64,000 nt of DNA. It comes from Cucumis sativus (Eukaryota; Streptophyta; Magnoliopsida; Cucurbitales; Cucurbitaceae). This document shows positions 49,926-63,600 of the stretch, piece by piece. The stretch spans positions 22,243,489-22,307,488 of the forward strand of contig NC_026655.2 of the NCBI RefSeq assembly GCF_000004075.3. Direction: 5' to 3'. The notes below the pieces were generated by a model. It ran no database searches. It was not told the origin of the DNA and saw only the letters and a program-made list of their open reading frames with translations. Position 1 is the stretch's first letter. Every line of letters starts with the position of its first letter. The position numbers were made by a program, and so were the translations under genes.

Positions 49926-52417
49926 GAACTTGTTTCTACTGCCAAATACGGTAGGATATAGCTCTTCCTCTACCGGATACATCTCATTCGTCCATGTTTT
50001 GTTACATCAAAACACAGTCAATTCTTCGATTGGGTAACTTTTTCAGGGCTGGAAAGTTAAGAATCGTCTAAATTGTATTTTCGTTGGTTGGTTGGGGAGT
50101 CAGTTTTCTAGTGTTCACCTTCCTTTCATTTCAAAATGAGATTGATTTGTAGTCAGTGTCAGATAGTTGGTTGTGTGGTGATGGGCGTTTGTGAATCCAC
50201 AAAAAAGGTCAAATAGCTTTTTTAGAAACCATAAAGTTTGTGTGCAGGGCCTGAGCTGAAGATGCTGCAAGGTTGGGTTGGGTTTAGTAGTCAAACAAAG
50301 AGTATTTGCAGAGACATATATAGTTATTTTTGCTTGAGGAGAAAACATGGATGGTTGTCTTGTGGTTTTGTTATATTATTTAAGTTCTACCCCTATTCTA
50401 TTGTGCATTGTGCTTTCTTTTTCGGACTGCTTTCTATTTACCTCTTTTTTATAGATTGTAATTTTGTATTTTCAGGGAGGCCATTAAGCTTTTTTTTGCT
50501 TTTTATTTATTTATTTGGATGAGGGTCATATTGTTCTTCTGAGGTATGTACTAGATATAAAGTAGCAAATTAATAGTAGTATTGTTATTAGAAATGTAAT
50601 GAGTTTAGCTTAACCGACATTCTAGAGGTCATGGATTTGATCTCTGTTATGCCTCATCCTGTAGACTGGAACTTGTCTCTACAACAATTGTATATAAAAA
50701 GGTATTCACCAATTGTATATAAAAAGGTATAGTTTAGTTATCCTAACAAATTATATAGGATTGATAAAATTGGGGGATGCTGGGAGGAAAGGAGATTATT
50801 TTGAATGGCAAATTATTGGAAATATCTTTAAATATAGCATAATAGTAAAATGTTTTTGATCTTTTTTATTTTTTATATTAGCTAACTATAAAACTAATGA
50901 AAATTTACCATTTTTAGTGGTAAAAATGGCCAAACAATGGCTTGAGAAGCCGTCTTTTTTAATTTGTTTGTAGGAAAGACATTGAATTTCGTCACTTTGA
51001 TCAAAGAGTTCATCTTCTTCTTGCTTGTATTGGGGCTTTAGTAAACAAAGTTTTGCTAATTATTTAGCTAGCTGGTGATTTCAAGATTCTGTTCTCTGAT
51101 TTTGCCATGTTGATGCAACATGATCGAGAGGATGTTCATTCCTTTTCATGAGAGATGTTTCTCCTGTTGAATATTTGGGGTCATTGGACTCTTTTGGGTG
51201 TGATTTTTTTTCCACTATTTTATGTGGGATTAAAACTGCAATTCTGTGAGCTATCTTTTGAAGGTTTTTCTAGAGTGTCTTCGTCGTGTTTAGTGTCTAG
51301 TTGCAAGCGCGATACTCATACTTTTGTTAGGCAATTCGATATAACTTATTTTTGTTAGTGCTTGTTTCTTTTATACTAATAAACAAAACAAACAACAAAA
51401 TATGATAGCAAGGTTTTTTTCTTTACAAGTTCTATGTTCTAAAATTATGGTTTCAATTATACACTTTTTGGACCTTGATTTCTTATAGTTAGAGATTTAG
51501 GTCAATCTTTAGAGTTTTATTTTTGAATCAATCTTCAAGAAATATACATCAAAACAGAAAAAATGAAACTTTTTTAGGAATTGACAATTTGTACCATTCA
51601 AACTGACGAGCAAATCTCAATGATGGGAGTTGCAAGCACTATATTGATAACCTAGAAATCCATTTCTAGGGTACAACATGTCTTTGATGGGTAGACGGAT
51701 GTGCCTTTGATAAATAACAAAACAATGATAAATGAACTTAAACTATTTACGAGAATAACAAAATTCTTGTAGATTTCTTATTGCAATACCTATAATAATC
51801 ATGAAGAAATTTCAACCTCAATAATCTGTGATTATTTTAACCCAATATTCACATCTCAATCTCTTGGTATCGCTCTCGCTTCCATCTCGATGACAATCCC
51901 TTTTCGAGTACCATTGAAACAAAGTATTTTTCCTCTCTCAATTTCTCTTGCTCTCGTCTCACTCTCACTCAAAGACGAAGGAATGAACAATGAGAAACAC
52001 TCGAAAACGAGAGTAATTTACTAATTATGTGAATAACTCTGCAAATATTAGTATTGAGGTAAATTTCTGGTTTTTTAAACAGAAATGATAAAACATGTTA
52101 TGTAAATTAATTAATACGTTTTTAAAAAGTAAAAAAAATGATAAATTATTTATTTTCTATCTAACAAAACCCCTTAAAAAATCAAAATTAATCACATTAA
52201 GCATAAATATTTGTGTGAAATGTTTAATTTTAATTAAGAAGCCAAGCCGTTTTATTTTAGAATATTTAATGTTAGGTTTATTTTTTAACATAGAGCTTAG
52301 TGGTTGAGTTTATTGTTTCTTCAAATATAAAAACCCTAATTTCTTATTCTCCCACTCTTTCATTGCCTTCCCCCAATTTCCCCATCCAATTTTCCTAACG
52401 CAGCAAAAGCTTCATCT
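49926..52417. other. Intergenic between the RanBP1 copies
   Basis: Up to about 50,550 this is probably 3' untranslated or flanking sequence of the first copy. A short tandem duplication (AATTGTATATAAAAAGGTAT at 50685 and 50706) follows, overlapping the end of a SINE-like remnant (50600-50690). The right end (52323-52340) has the TATA/telo-box promoter of the second copy. No gene is supported; chance frames at 50115-50348 and 51155-51358 lack motifs. Confidence 0.5.
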
Positions 52418-55258
52418 ATGGCCAGCACCGATTCTGAGCGCCGAGACGACGAGGAGGCTCCTGCCGGAGAGGATGAAGACACTGGAGCTCAAGTCGCCCC
52501 CATCGTCAAGTTGGAGGCGGTTGATGTTACCACCGGTGAAGAAGATGAGGACACTGTTCTCGATCTGTACGCTTTTTCTCTACAGTTCTCTTTTTTTTTT
52601 TTTCGATCTACGTTTTGTTTCTTTAGTTTCATTTGTTTCGTTCCGATTATTCATTGATTTAGGAAGGCAAAACTGTATCGGTTCGATAAAGATGGAAACC
52701 AATGGAAGGAGAGAGGTGCTGGTACTGTTAAGTTCTTGAAACATAAGCAGACTGGAAAGGTTCGCCTTGTTATGAGACAGTCTAAGACGCTTAAGATCTG
52801 CGCTAATCATCTTGGTTCGTTCTCGATTATTTACACCTTATGCGCATACAATTGAGTTCCTTTCAGTGCTTTACTATATTGTTTGATTGTTGTTGTGCTT
52901 TTGTAGTTCTTCCATCAATGACGGTTCAGGAACACGCTGGAAATGATAAATCCTGCGTTTGGCATGCCACTGACTTCGCTGATGGCGAATTGAAAGATGA
53001 GCTTTTCTGTATCAGATTCCCATCAATTGAGAGTGAGTACAATTTTCTAATTCTTCTATTTTTCTTGAAACTTGGCTGTTCATTACTGTTAGTTGGGTGC
53101 TTTGAGGATTTGTATTCCCGCCATTTTTAGCATCCAAATGGCTTCAATGTATGTGGTATGGTTTTCCCAGTTTGTCATATTAAGCTGTATAATCTACGAT
53201 CATGATATGGATGGTCTATTGTTTATGTTTCCCTTAAACATGGTTGTACTTGGTTTTATTGAAGATTCAAGTAAGTAATATTATTCTGTATCTAACTTTT
53301 CAATAGATGATTTTATGAATTGGACTTTTACTTTTCTTCTTCATCTGTGTGTGGCATTATGTCTGTAGCAAAGTAGGAGGTTGACTGCACCAAGAAGAAG
53401 TGTTTGATCAGAGAAAGTGGGTGAAGAGGAGTCAGGAGAGTAATTTTAACGGTGACTAGAGAAAATTTTGATGGTGGCAAATTAGAAGATAAGCGGGGAA
53501 ATGGGACGATGAACTTAAATTTTGTTTTAGTCATACAAAGAATAAAATTCAATAGTTTAAGTGGGTGATTGGAGTACTCATTGTCAAGAGAGGATTGTGG
53601 CAATGGCAAAATAGGAGCCAGCATGTTTGGAAGGTGAAATGAAAGGATGCAACTGGATGCTATCCCTTCCATGTGATTGACCACTTTGCATAAGATGTCA
53701 TTAGAAACTGGATTTAATTTGGATGTTCATATTTCTGTTGCTATAATTTATAAACTGTTTATCTAGACCAATTGAAGAAGCATATTACATGGAAGTCAAG
53801 TTCTTGACACCTAATTCAATTCCCCTGATTTATAAGTTTAAATTGTTTGTCTCTCTAGTTGGGAGATGATCCATGTCCATTCCATCATAATCTTTTGTTG
53901 TTGTGTGTTCAATGAGTGTCAGGCTGTCAAATTTACTTGGTAATTAGGTTCTTTATTATCACAACTCTCAATAAGTTTAGGAACCTTGAATAAATTATTA
54001 GTCAAGGTTTGATCTTTTTCTTCTCTCTTTATTTTTTGTGGTGGTGTGGTAGTACTCCTTTGAATTTTTTAAGTATCTACTTTGACAACACTCATCTTTC
54101 TGATAGAGAAAACAAAATTCCTTGACATCTTTGACTTCAAAACTAACTCAAGTTAAAGGTCTTGTAGGTAACCTTACGTCCATTTGTGTTTTGTACAATT
54201 ACAAAATTATTAATCAACGTGGAGACATGTTGGCATGAACAATTACATTTTTAGATATAACTGCTCCGACACTATGCATGTTCTTTATTCTATTTCTCAT
54301 TTATATTCACCAGAATGGGGAAAATGCCTGTTTATTTTCCATTTCTCAGCTCAATTTGTTTCTTTAGTTGTCCTCTTTTAGTTTTACTCTTACCTTGTCG
54401 GAAGGGAAATTGCATCAGATGACAAAATTTTAGAAAAAAACAGCTCATATCACTCTTTTTTTTGCATATTGCAAATATGACAAGTAATTAATGATATCAA
54501 ACGGCTATCAGAGAGCTATTAGACGGCTATCAGCAGAGAGTTATCTGCTTATAAATTTGCTACTTTTGAAATTTAAAGAATGTAAAGAATGTAATGACAT
54601 GGATCCTATTATCATAAATTTTTTTTCTATCTGAACACTTTTATGGTTTTTAGGTTCTCTCTCTCAAATTTCATACTCGTTTTTATTATTTCCCAAAACT
54701 TGTGATTTCCTTTATTTCTCTCAAACTGTTTGCCATTTTTGGAGCATATCCAGGTCTTAAAAATGTAAAAACTTCTGCCTACGCTTGGGTCGTTGAGGCA
54801 CGAATCCTCCACCTGGGTTTGAGTTCTCACACTTCCCATGTGGTTGAACTCAAAAAGTGTAAAAAGTCCAGCACTTGTATCATTGTCTGTATGCTTGCTT
54901 CAACTCCAACAGTCTTAGAGCCTCGTTTATGAAATGCTCATGTTCTCATTTTTGTTCTGTCTTAAGATAACTACTTTATTAATTAATACTAGTTGCTTTA
55001 TTCCTCTTGGTAACATATTTTCTGTTTGCTTCAGACTGCAAATCTTTCATGGAAACGTTCCAAGAAATTGCCGAGAGCCAACAGAAGAAAGGGGAGAACA
55101 AAGATGCATCTGCAGCAGCGGGATTACTTGAGACACTGAGTGTTGAAGAAAAAAAAACTGAAGATAAAGCTGAGGAGGAACCTGCCAAAGTTAAGAAAGA
55201 GGATGAGCCCAAGGGTGAGCCAGAAAAATCAGAAGCAGAGAAAAAGAATGATGAGTAG
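52418..55258 (+). CDS. RANBP1: Ran-binding protein 1 (RanBP1), downstream tandem copy
   Basis: Four exons, 52418-52566, 52663-52814, 52907-53032 and 55035-55258, encode 216 residues. Exons 1-3 are the same length as in the upstream copy and all intron phases agree (2, 1, 1). The acidic N-terminus, Ran-binding domain ([56 protein letters not shown]) and Lys/Glu-rich C-terminus (ending EKKNDE) are conserved; the tails have diverged the most. Function is the same as for the first copy: a cofactor in Ran-GTP hydrolysis and nuclear transport. The pair arose by tandem duplication about 5.46 kb apart. Intron 3 of this copy carries a MITE-like element (54415-54640) that was not found in the first copy. 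Confidence 0.95.
54415..54640. mobile_element. MITE-like dispersed repeat, copy B (intron 3 of second RanBP1)
   Basis: Starts AGATGACAAAATTTTAGAAA and contains TTTGCATATTGCAAATATG, AATTAATGATATCA and repeated GGCTATCAG words. The order matches the copy at 7375-7590. It was not found at the corresponding position of the upstream RanBP1 paralogue, which suggests insertion after the duplication. Confidence 0.5.
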
Positions 55259-57419
55259 CCAGCTGATGATGATATTATCAGAGATTTTCGTTATGAAGTT
55301 GACCTCTCTTCCATCCATTTCTTGTGGTACATCTAAACATACTCAGTTCTTGGATTGAATTTCTGCTGGGGTGGGAGAGTGTGAGAGTCATCCAAACTGT
55401 ACTTTGATTGGAGTTCCTTTCCTTTCCTTTTTTTTCCTTTCTTCCTTTAAAAAAAAACGAGATTTCTAGTCATGGTCGTCGTCAAATGGGGTGGGTTGTG
55501 TGCCGGGATGTCTTGCGGTTTGTGAATCTCGAAAGAGTTATTGAACTGTGTGGGCGCCAATGCTTAAGCTGAAGATGCTGCAAGAGGTTAGTGATTTGCG
55601 GAAGACATCATACCACACACACTTATTTTTTGGGTTGGTTTGGTTTGGTTTGGTTTGGTCTGGTCTGGTTTGCTGCTCAGTGCCGGAGATTTTTTTTCTT
55701 ACCTTCCGGATGATGAAAAAAATATGATGGGTCTTGTGGTATTTTATTGAAGTCTTAGCTCTTTTTATTTTATTGTTCAATGTTGTATTGTTCTGAAAGC
55801 AATTATCTTTTATTCAATTTGAAACTGTGATCTTAGAAAGGTGGGTTCAAATGAAGAACACTAATTCTGGGCTGAAAAACTACAAAAAAAAATCAAAGGA
55901 TTTCAATGATTAAGAAGATGATTCTTTATTGGTATGAAAAAGAGCTTTGAAGTCAGAATGTGTAGAGGATTATTTAGATTGTTCTCTCTTCAAACTATTA
56001 TTGGAACTCTTTCAAGGCAAGTTTTTGAAGTCTAGCAGCAATGATAGAGAAGTCCATCAATGAAAGTGATGTTCGTTTTTAATGGTTAGTTTCTTATCAA
56101 TTAATTTTGAGTTTTACAATCTGATGAATACTCAAGCCAACTTGAACCTAACTTGTATGTTTTATGAAGTAGTTGAACCTGACTATGAGTCATATGTTGT
56201 ATTTGTGATGAACATTCAACAACGCCTATTCTACCTCTCTTCGTTTCTTTTTATACATAATATATTTTTAAAATAACTTTGTTCATTATAAAATACTTGA
56301 GATTTGACTTTCAACAATCATCTTTAAGCCATTGTCTGTACTTTTGATTCACATTAGTTCGTCTTCCAATAATTTTCTTTCTATAAATCGAACATAAATG
56401 TGGTGTGGAAAGAAACACGTTTTTGTCTTCAAATGTCTCAAGATATTTCTAGTCATCTAAATTACAAGTTTTGTTCATGATTTTGTAAGTCTATTCTGTT
56501 TAAACTCTTAAAAATATCTAATCAATATTTGCACTTTAAAAAAGAATTAATTGACTGTATATCTATTAGAAATAAAATTAAATCTTACCTAAGTTTACAA
56601 AACTTGTTGAAGATGTCGAGGGGCTATTAGAAACATGTTCATCTTTCAATAATTTTCTTAAGGAAAAAAAAGAAGTCAAATTTGTTATTGTCATTTAACT
56701 CAAAATTTGAAATAATTAAACAATTGACCCACCATTGGATTACTTGTGGATGTACAAATTTGATTTTGGGACCTAAAATGTGTTTGTCATTAATGGTGAA
56801 GTGATTGTAAGGCTATGCCTAACCCATCCATAATAAATTCCCCTATTTACAATTTGCAATTCCTTGTCTGTATTTTGGACTTTCAATGGCAGTCTAGTCC
56901 ACCAAAAATCATTTTGCTTCCATCTCCAAAGTTTTAAAATGTCTATTTTAGCCCTCCAATGTTAAAAAAATATTATTATTTGATCAACTCAAATAAGCTC
57001 AAAAGACTAAAATCAGATTTGAATAGTTTATTTTAATTCTTAAGACAAATTTAAAGTTTGTGTTTTCTTTTCTTCTTCTTTAAAATATAAATATATATAG
57101 ATAGTATACAATCTGGTGGAAATTTTAAATTTTAGAGTCTTTGTAATTTTTTTCCACCGCCTCCCATCGGTCCTCTTGTGAGAATTTTTTTTGAATAAGT
57201 TCTTCCATAGTTTTCTTTTGTCGTCGGTTGTCTGTTTTGATTTTTCTTTTCTTTCTACACATCAACTTTCTTTTTCTGTCTTATTTATTTATCTATTATT
57301 CATGTTCCCTTGGTTTCAAATAGGTACATTTTACATTGAGATAGGTAAATTATTGTGTAAATATCACATAAGTATCAAATGGTGTTGCAGATATTGACCA
57401 TTGTGTAGTCATTTCAGAA

Positions 57420-58010
57420 TGAAACATGGTGGACAATTCCAAGAAATGATGAGTAGAAATTGAGGCTACATGCCAACAAGAATATGTTCACATCATATGT
57501 GTCAAATCTTTAGTGGAGAACTATTTATGGGTAACTCCTCTACTTCAAAAAGTTGAGGGACAAGGTAAAACCACTTAAGATGATCTCTGACAAGGAACTA
57601 ACTCTCAACAATGTGTTTCATGTTCGTAAGAATGGTTTTAAGATGGGCTTTGTATATGATAAGTTTGTACTTTCTAAGAATGAGATGTATATTGGAAAGA
57701 GTTATTTAAGTGGACTCTTAAAATTAAATGTACTCACAGTTATACTAAAAAATATTATTAATAAAATATCAACTTTTGCTTATATTGTTGAGTCATTTGT
57801 TTGGTATGACAAACTATGACATATTAATTATTTCAATTCTTCGAGAAGACTAGTTAATATAAACTTGATTACAAAATTCACTTTTGACACAAATCATAGA
57901 CGTGAGGTGTGTGTGGAATAAAAAATAGCTAAGCACATTTTCATTCAACTGAGCGAATTACCAAGCCTTTAAAGTTAATGCACAGTTGAAATTTGTCTTA
58001 AAGATTGTTA
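57420..58010 (+). mobile_element. Decayed Ty1/copia retrotransposon fragment (protease end to pre-integrase region)
   Basis: The longest surviving frame (57553-57819) shows the copia pre-integrase pattern, with words such as KELTLNNV, FKMGF and DKFVLSKNEMYIGK. Upstream (from about 57,420), after frame changes, there is a GATCHVC-like protease/zinc-region trace. Downstream (57,840-57,960) is a His-to-CVE trace of the integrase zinc-finger region. Several stops and frameshifts break it, and no reverse transcriptase or LTR was found nearby. It is a non-functional relic. Confidence 0.7.
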
Positions 58011-59574
58011 CACTGATTATCAAATTGTTAAGAAAATTATTATTACAATAAACAAAAAATCATACGTAAATATAGATCTAAGTCCAATGAATTCACGTTG
58101 TCTCCTTAAAACAAATTTACTCACCCTTAGTGCTTGAGTATTTAGGGTAATTGTCTTTCAAAACAGAACATATCACCTTTGTTCTAACTGTAGCACCCCG
58201 TATAGAAAATCAACGAACGAAACCTTGTGAAACTACCGAACATCAAGATTGTGAATATGAAGAGAAATCCGCATATAGAAGACAAAGAATTATAATGTAA
58301 ATCTTCTCTCAACCAAAATAACTTATTTTTAGACTTACTCGTAGCCATTCAAAAAATCATATCTTTTAGTTATTAACAATTTTCATGAAATGATGCTCCA
58401 TATACAAAGAGTTATAAATAATAACCATTTATTCCAACAACACTCAAATCCAAAACAAAATAGGACTACACCTACAAAATAAAGATTTTCTTTCCTCAAA
58501 TAGTTCTTGCATCATACACAATAATTGAGCGGTTAATAAAGAAAAAAGAGTAGAAAGAGATGAAAATGATTAAACAATCAACAAAACGCCAAATAATATC
58601 ATATAGGGATAAGAACATAAAGAAAATGATAAAGCCAAATAATTTCATATAAGGATAAGAATACGAAGACAATTATGATGTCAAATAATAATATCATAAG
58701 GATAAAAATATTGTAACTAAAATTGTCTATTTTTCTATATGATCCTATATTTGGGGCACTGAAAAGAGAGTGAATGGATGCTGAAGCTTGCAAAAAACAA
58801 AGGCATATCAGTTATGAAGCTTCATTCATAATTGCTGCATAATATATCACATCATTCTCCCTTTCCTTTTTCCTTTTATATGAAAAACAAACTTCCATCT
58901 TTCTTACTTCTTTGGCCCTACCAATCTCTAGAAGTTCGCACCTGCTAATGACTTTCTATAACTAAACAAAGCTTTAGGGTTTACTCAATTCAAGCCTCAG
59001 TATCATCAGGAGTTCTCCATTATTTGGGAGAATGAATCAAAGTTATCCTACTCATTTTGAACAATCTTATCTATAAGAACCATTAACATAACATAATTAA
59101 ACCAACAAAAACGCAAATGGATAAAACCAAGCCTCCCTAATGAGGTGGAGGAGAATCAAATTCTCAACACATATAACCAGCTTGGCACTGCAAATTTATG
59201 GAGAAGAGGGAGAATTGGATGCCAATTTGTGGATTTGATTAGATGATTTGCAGAACATTCCAATGGAAGAGGATTAAACTAGAAAGTGAACTTTAAAATA
59301 AAACATGAAAGAAGAGAAGAAGTAGAATTACAAAAACTTAGAGGTAGAAGCTTGAACACGGCCCAATGATCAAATAGCTTAATCTATAAGTTTGAGAGAT
59401 GTTATTTTCTTAAGTGGGCAAGCTAAAAATGACTTAAATTATCAACCCCAACCACCATATTCAACACTCACACTCTTTCTGCTAAAACAATGGGGGTAAA
59501 TTCAGTCAAGCATTACCGCAAACATATTATGGGCTGAAACAGAACAGCCAATTGAGAAGTCATATTCTAATTAC

Positions 59575-59661
59575 CTTCTAACAACCATATCTTCGATTGT
59601 TCCATTTCTCCCACCGTACCACGTCTTCTACTCCCAAGTACACTGCATCATAGATTGAAAT
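59575..59661 (-). other. Possible exon of an unrecognised minus-strand transcript
   Basis: The segment is flanked by a TTTCAG acceptor (59662-59667) and an AGAAG/GTAATT donor (59570-59575). One frame reads ISIYDAVYLGVEDVVRWEK before a near stop; the others close early. A GTAAGT donor lies upstream near 59,870. No known protein is recognised, and it could be a non-coding transcript or chance. Confidence is low. Confidence 0.2.
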
Positions 59662-60658
59662 CTGAAAGGAACAATAGAGAAGAATTATACACTATTAGGT
59701 ATAACATCAGTGTCACTAATTTAGAAATCTGTTATGAAAATCTAAGGCGACCCCAGTTGGATTAAATGCTAGGGCTGGCAGATCGAAAGCTCGTTAGTAG
59801 TCAATCTTGTACGGAGGATAAGGATAATGAAATCGTCGGCCATGGGAGTGTAATGGAAGAAAAAGACTTACACCTCCTCCTTCTTCTTCTTCTATGTTGA
59901 TGATTTTGATTGAATTGATTTGGGTATCCGTCGTTTCAAATTGTCTTTCTTTGAATCGCTTTCGTGTAATCAGAGAATGTTGAAAGCTTATCGGTTTGGT
60001 CTATGCTGTTTCAGCAATGATTGTAAGGCCTTTTCTCTTCAGTTCTTCCAAAAACAAAAACAGTATACCTCTTTTGGTAAATTTCTATCATTTTTTTGGG
60101 ATTTGGTCAAAACTAAATAGTAATAGTAATAGAAACCCTTTTTGTTGTTTTTATTTTGTTTTGGCCTACAAAACTTTATTTATTTTGTGTTTGGTCCCTT
60201 CAATTGGGGTGATTTAAACTGGATCAAAATCCCAAATATGATTTCTTTTTATAATTTTTGAGAAATTATTCTAAAGGTAAAAACTTTTTAAAAATATTTA
60301 TATATATAGCAAAATATCACATATGTTTTAGTATATTTTGTAATATTTGAAAATAACATCACTGTTGGTTTGAATAGAGTGAAAAAATATTTGGAAAGAA
60401 AGCTGAGGAATGAAAGAGACCAACAACTATATCATTATCCATGAGCTTGCAATTACTTTCAAATGATTTTAAGTATAAAAAATATTTTTGGAAAAAGGGA
60501 AAAAAAATCAAAGACTTATTATTATTTGGTTGTTTGACGATGGCAAAGATTATGCTTTATTTGGTTGGTTTGAGGGAGGAGGGTCATGTAGAAGCTCAGT
60601 CACTTAACACACCTTTTTTTTCTCTCTTTGCTTTTTCTCTATTCAGTATTCAGCAGCC

Positions 60659-63600
60659 ATGAACAACCCATCACAGGAAAGTGTTGAAACTGAAGGCATC
60701 TCTCCAAAGGTATTCTTAATTCTTGTCTTCTTTCTTCTAATTTCTTCAAAAATTCTATATGGGTTCTTATTTCTGTTTTCTCCCACAGAGTTGAGAGATT
60801 TCTGGTGCTGTGTCATTCTGTTGTTTTATAAACTTTATATGGGAGCTGGGTTTCCTTTTGAGTTTGAATGAAATGCATTATTCATTTTCTTAGACATTTA
60901 TACTTCATTCTACTTGGTGGGTTTTGATTCTTTGAAATTCTCTCTGTCAGCAAGAAATTTGAGATGTTTTTTTGTTATGTGATCCGTTTGGTGGAGTTTT
61001 TATGTTTGAGACCCTTGATGGAAACATGGGTTTGTTTTAAGGTGCTTGTACCTCATATCCATCTGTTTAATTAATCAAAACAGGTAGAAGAGAAGCTTTT
61101 TCGTTGCTTTTGATTGTGTTCTTGAGTGTCTTTGTTCTCAAAATAAGTGTTTGTTTATCAAAATTAGTTCTATCTTAATAATGATAATACTTTGTTGTTT
61201 GGTGAAAAGATGGACCTTGATCCATTGGCTGTGTACAGATATTTAAATTTATTAAAATCACTTTTTTTATAGTAAAAATATCCGTGTGAAACATACTTTT
61301 AATCATTCAAAATTAATGTGAATGGTTTGAAAACGGCGCTCAATTAATTTTGAATTGTTGGAGCCATCTTTTGGAGTTTATTTTGAAACGACTCAAGTGA
61401 TTTTAAGAATTTCAAAATCCCTCTCAAACATCTCCTTAGTGTCATTGGCAGACGCCGAACGCGACACAAAAACATGGTGCCATGGAGGAACGGACATTTT
61501 CAATTCTTCCTTGCTTGAACAAGAATTAGCGAAGTGATTAGTGAACGATGTGTTTAGAGAGAAGTAACTGAGAGATATTTAGTGTAAAGAGTAATAGAGA
61601 GAAAATATTGTTTCATGAGAAATCAAAATATTTAAACTAGAAGGACTTGTATAAACACTTATCTCAATTCCTTCAGATTGTTGATGCATTTACACCTGTT
61701 ATATTTTCAGATATATCCTTTTCCAATTTCATTTAAAATTTTAGGTTGGAATATCTCTGTTTATGATCATTGTAGCCAGCAATATGTGTTTAATATGTTT
61801 CTCATCAGAAGGTGAAGAATGGTTCGTACAGAAGTGTGCTTATGTTGGCTTATCAAAGTTTAGGAGTTGTTTATGGGGACCTCAGCACCTCCCCTCTTTA
61901 TGTCTACAAAACTACCTTCTCTGGGAAATTGAGTCTCCATGAGAATGATGAAGAAATTTATGGGGTTCTATCCTTTATCTTCTGGACATTTACTCTCATT
62001 GCTCTCTTCAAATACGTTTTCATTGTCATGTCAGCCGATGATAACGGTGAAGGTAATGCTTTTCATCTTATCCAATAAAATAGATAGCCTTAAGCTTATT
62101 TGTTCGTTAAAGATTTAAAGACAGTCTCACACATCACATTGATTAGAAGAAATACCTTTCTTTTCTTTTGCTGTATCTAGTTTTTTCAGTTCATCCTAAC
62201 CTCACAGCAGAAAAAATTCAAAATATTAAGGACAATGTCTTAACTTGCAAAAGGATCATCTGGGCTCAGGTCCAAATTGATAATACCGTACGATTATGGA
62301 GATATGATTATTAGTCCTAACGTTAACTTCTCTTTTGAGCTTAATTTTCAATAAAGATTTTGGAATTCTGTGATTTATAAAGGATTGAATAGCTTGAAGC
62401 CCAATATGTCGATGGGAAAAGAGGCAAAGCTGATTATTTCATTCCATTTGCTTGTGATGCAGGGGGTACCTTTGCATTGTACTCTCTTCTTTGCCGTCAT
62501 GCTAGATTATGCATTCTGCCGAATCAAGAGCCTATCGATGATCAATTATCTGCATATGACATTAAGGGGATCTCGGAGACAAGGTCGAGTGCTGCTCTGA
62601 AGTCCTTTTTTCGACTGCATCCATCTTTTCGAAGAGGTTTTTTGTTGTTTGTTCTCTTTGGAACCTGCATGGCTATTGGTGATGGAGTGCTCACTCCTGC
62701 AATATCAGGTCAGGTCCCTACATTTTACCTTTTCCTTTTCAATTCAGTAGCTTAGATCATTCTAGTATTTCAATATGTATTACTTTTTTGCCACTGCTCG
62801 TTCTATGATGTCGGAATTTGAATTACATTAGTAGCTAAGCTAAGATTAACCTTGAATCTTTTAAAATGGCTACATAAAAACTTGCATTTTCATAATCATA
62901 TAATGATTTATAAATATTTATCCTTTCAGTTCTTTCAGCAGTCTCGGGAGTCAAACATAAGATCACTGGACTCCATGATAGTAAGCTACATCATTTCTCT
63001 ATAGTTGATTTCCATATTTATCAAAATAATTAAAACATGCCAAAATTTGTTTCCCCTTTTCAGACTATATTGTTTTAATCTCATGCGTCCTCTTGGTTGG
63101 ACTGTTCTCCCTCCAGCATCGTGGAACACACAAAGTTGCTTTCATGTTTGCTCCAATCATTACGGCGTGGCTTGTCTGTATTAGCGTTATTGGAATGTAT
63201 AATATCATCAAATGGAACCCAAGTATATATCACGCACTCTCTCCCGTTTATATGCTAAAATTCCTTCGAAGCACAGGTGTTGAAGGTTGGATTTCATTAG
63301 GCGGAGTCGTTCTCTCAATTACAGGTACTTGTACATCTCGAATCATATGCTTTCTCTCGTCTCTTAAACATCGGGAGCGAGATGCTTATGGGATATTGTC
63401 ATAGGTGTGGAGGCAATGTTTGCTGATTTAGGCCATTTCTCTTCACTTTCAATCAAGGTAACCGCAGCTGCTGTGGTTTATAATAAGCAAACTCATTATG
63501 ATCTTAATGTACTTGAAAGTTGAAATCTTCCAAATTTAAATCACAGATTGCCTTCACACTTTTTGTATATCCCTCCTTGATACTCGCTTATTTGGGTGAG

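Larger units (their letters stand above)
55259..60658. other. Intergenic between RanBP1 and KUP1
   Basis: The first 540 bases are probably 3' untranslated or flanking sequence of the second RanBP1, with a run of TTTGG words near 55,630-55,670. The rest is AT-rich and holds a decayed copia fragment (57420-58010) and weak exon-like signals on the minus strand near 59,575-59,870 (listed separately). From about 60,600 the sequence becomes C/T-rich ahead of the transporter start. Confidence 0.5.

Noticed and set aside
53328-53684. A 118-residue minus-strand frame inside RanBP1 intron 3
   Set aside because: It lies inside an intron on the opposite strand, is Leu/Ser/Pro-rich, and shows no family features. 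It could be transposon-derived, but there is not enough evidence.
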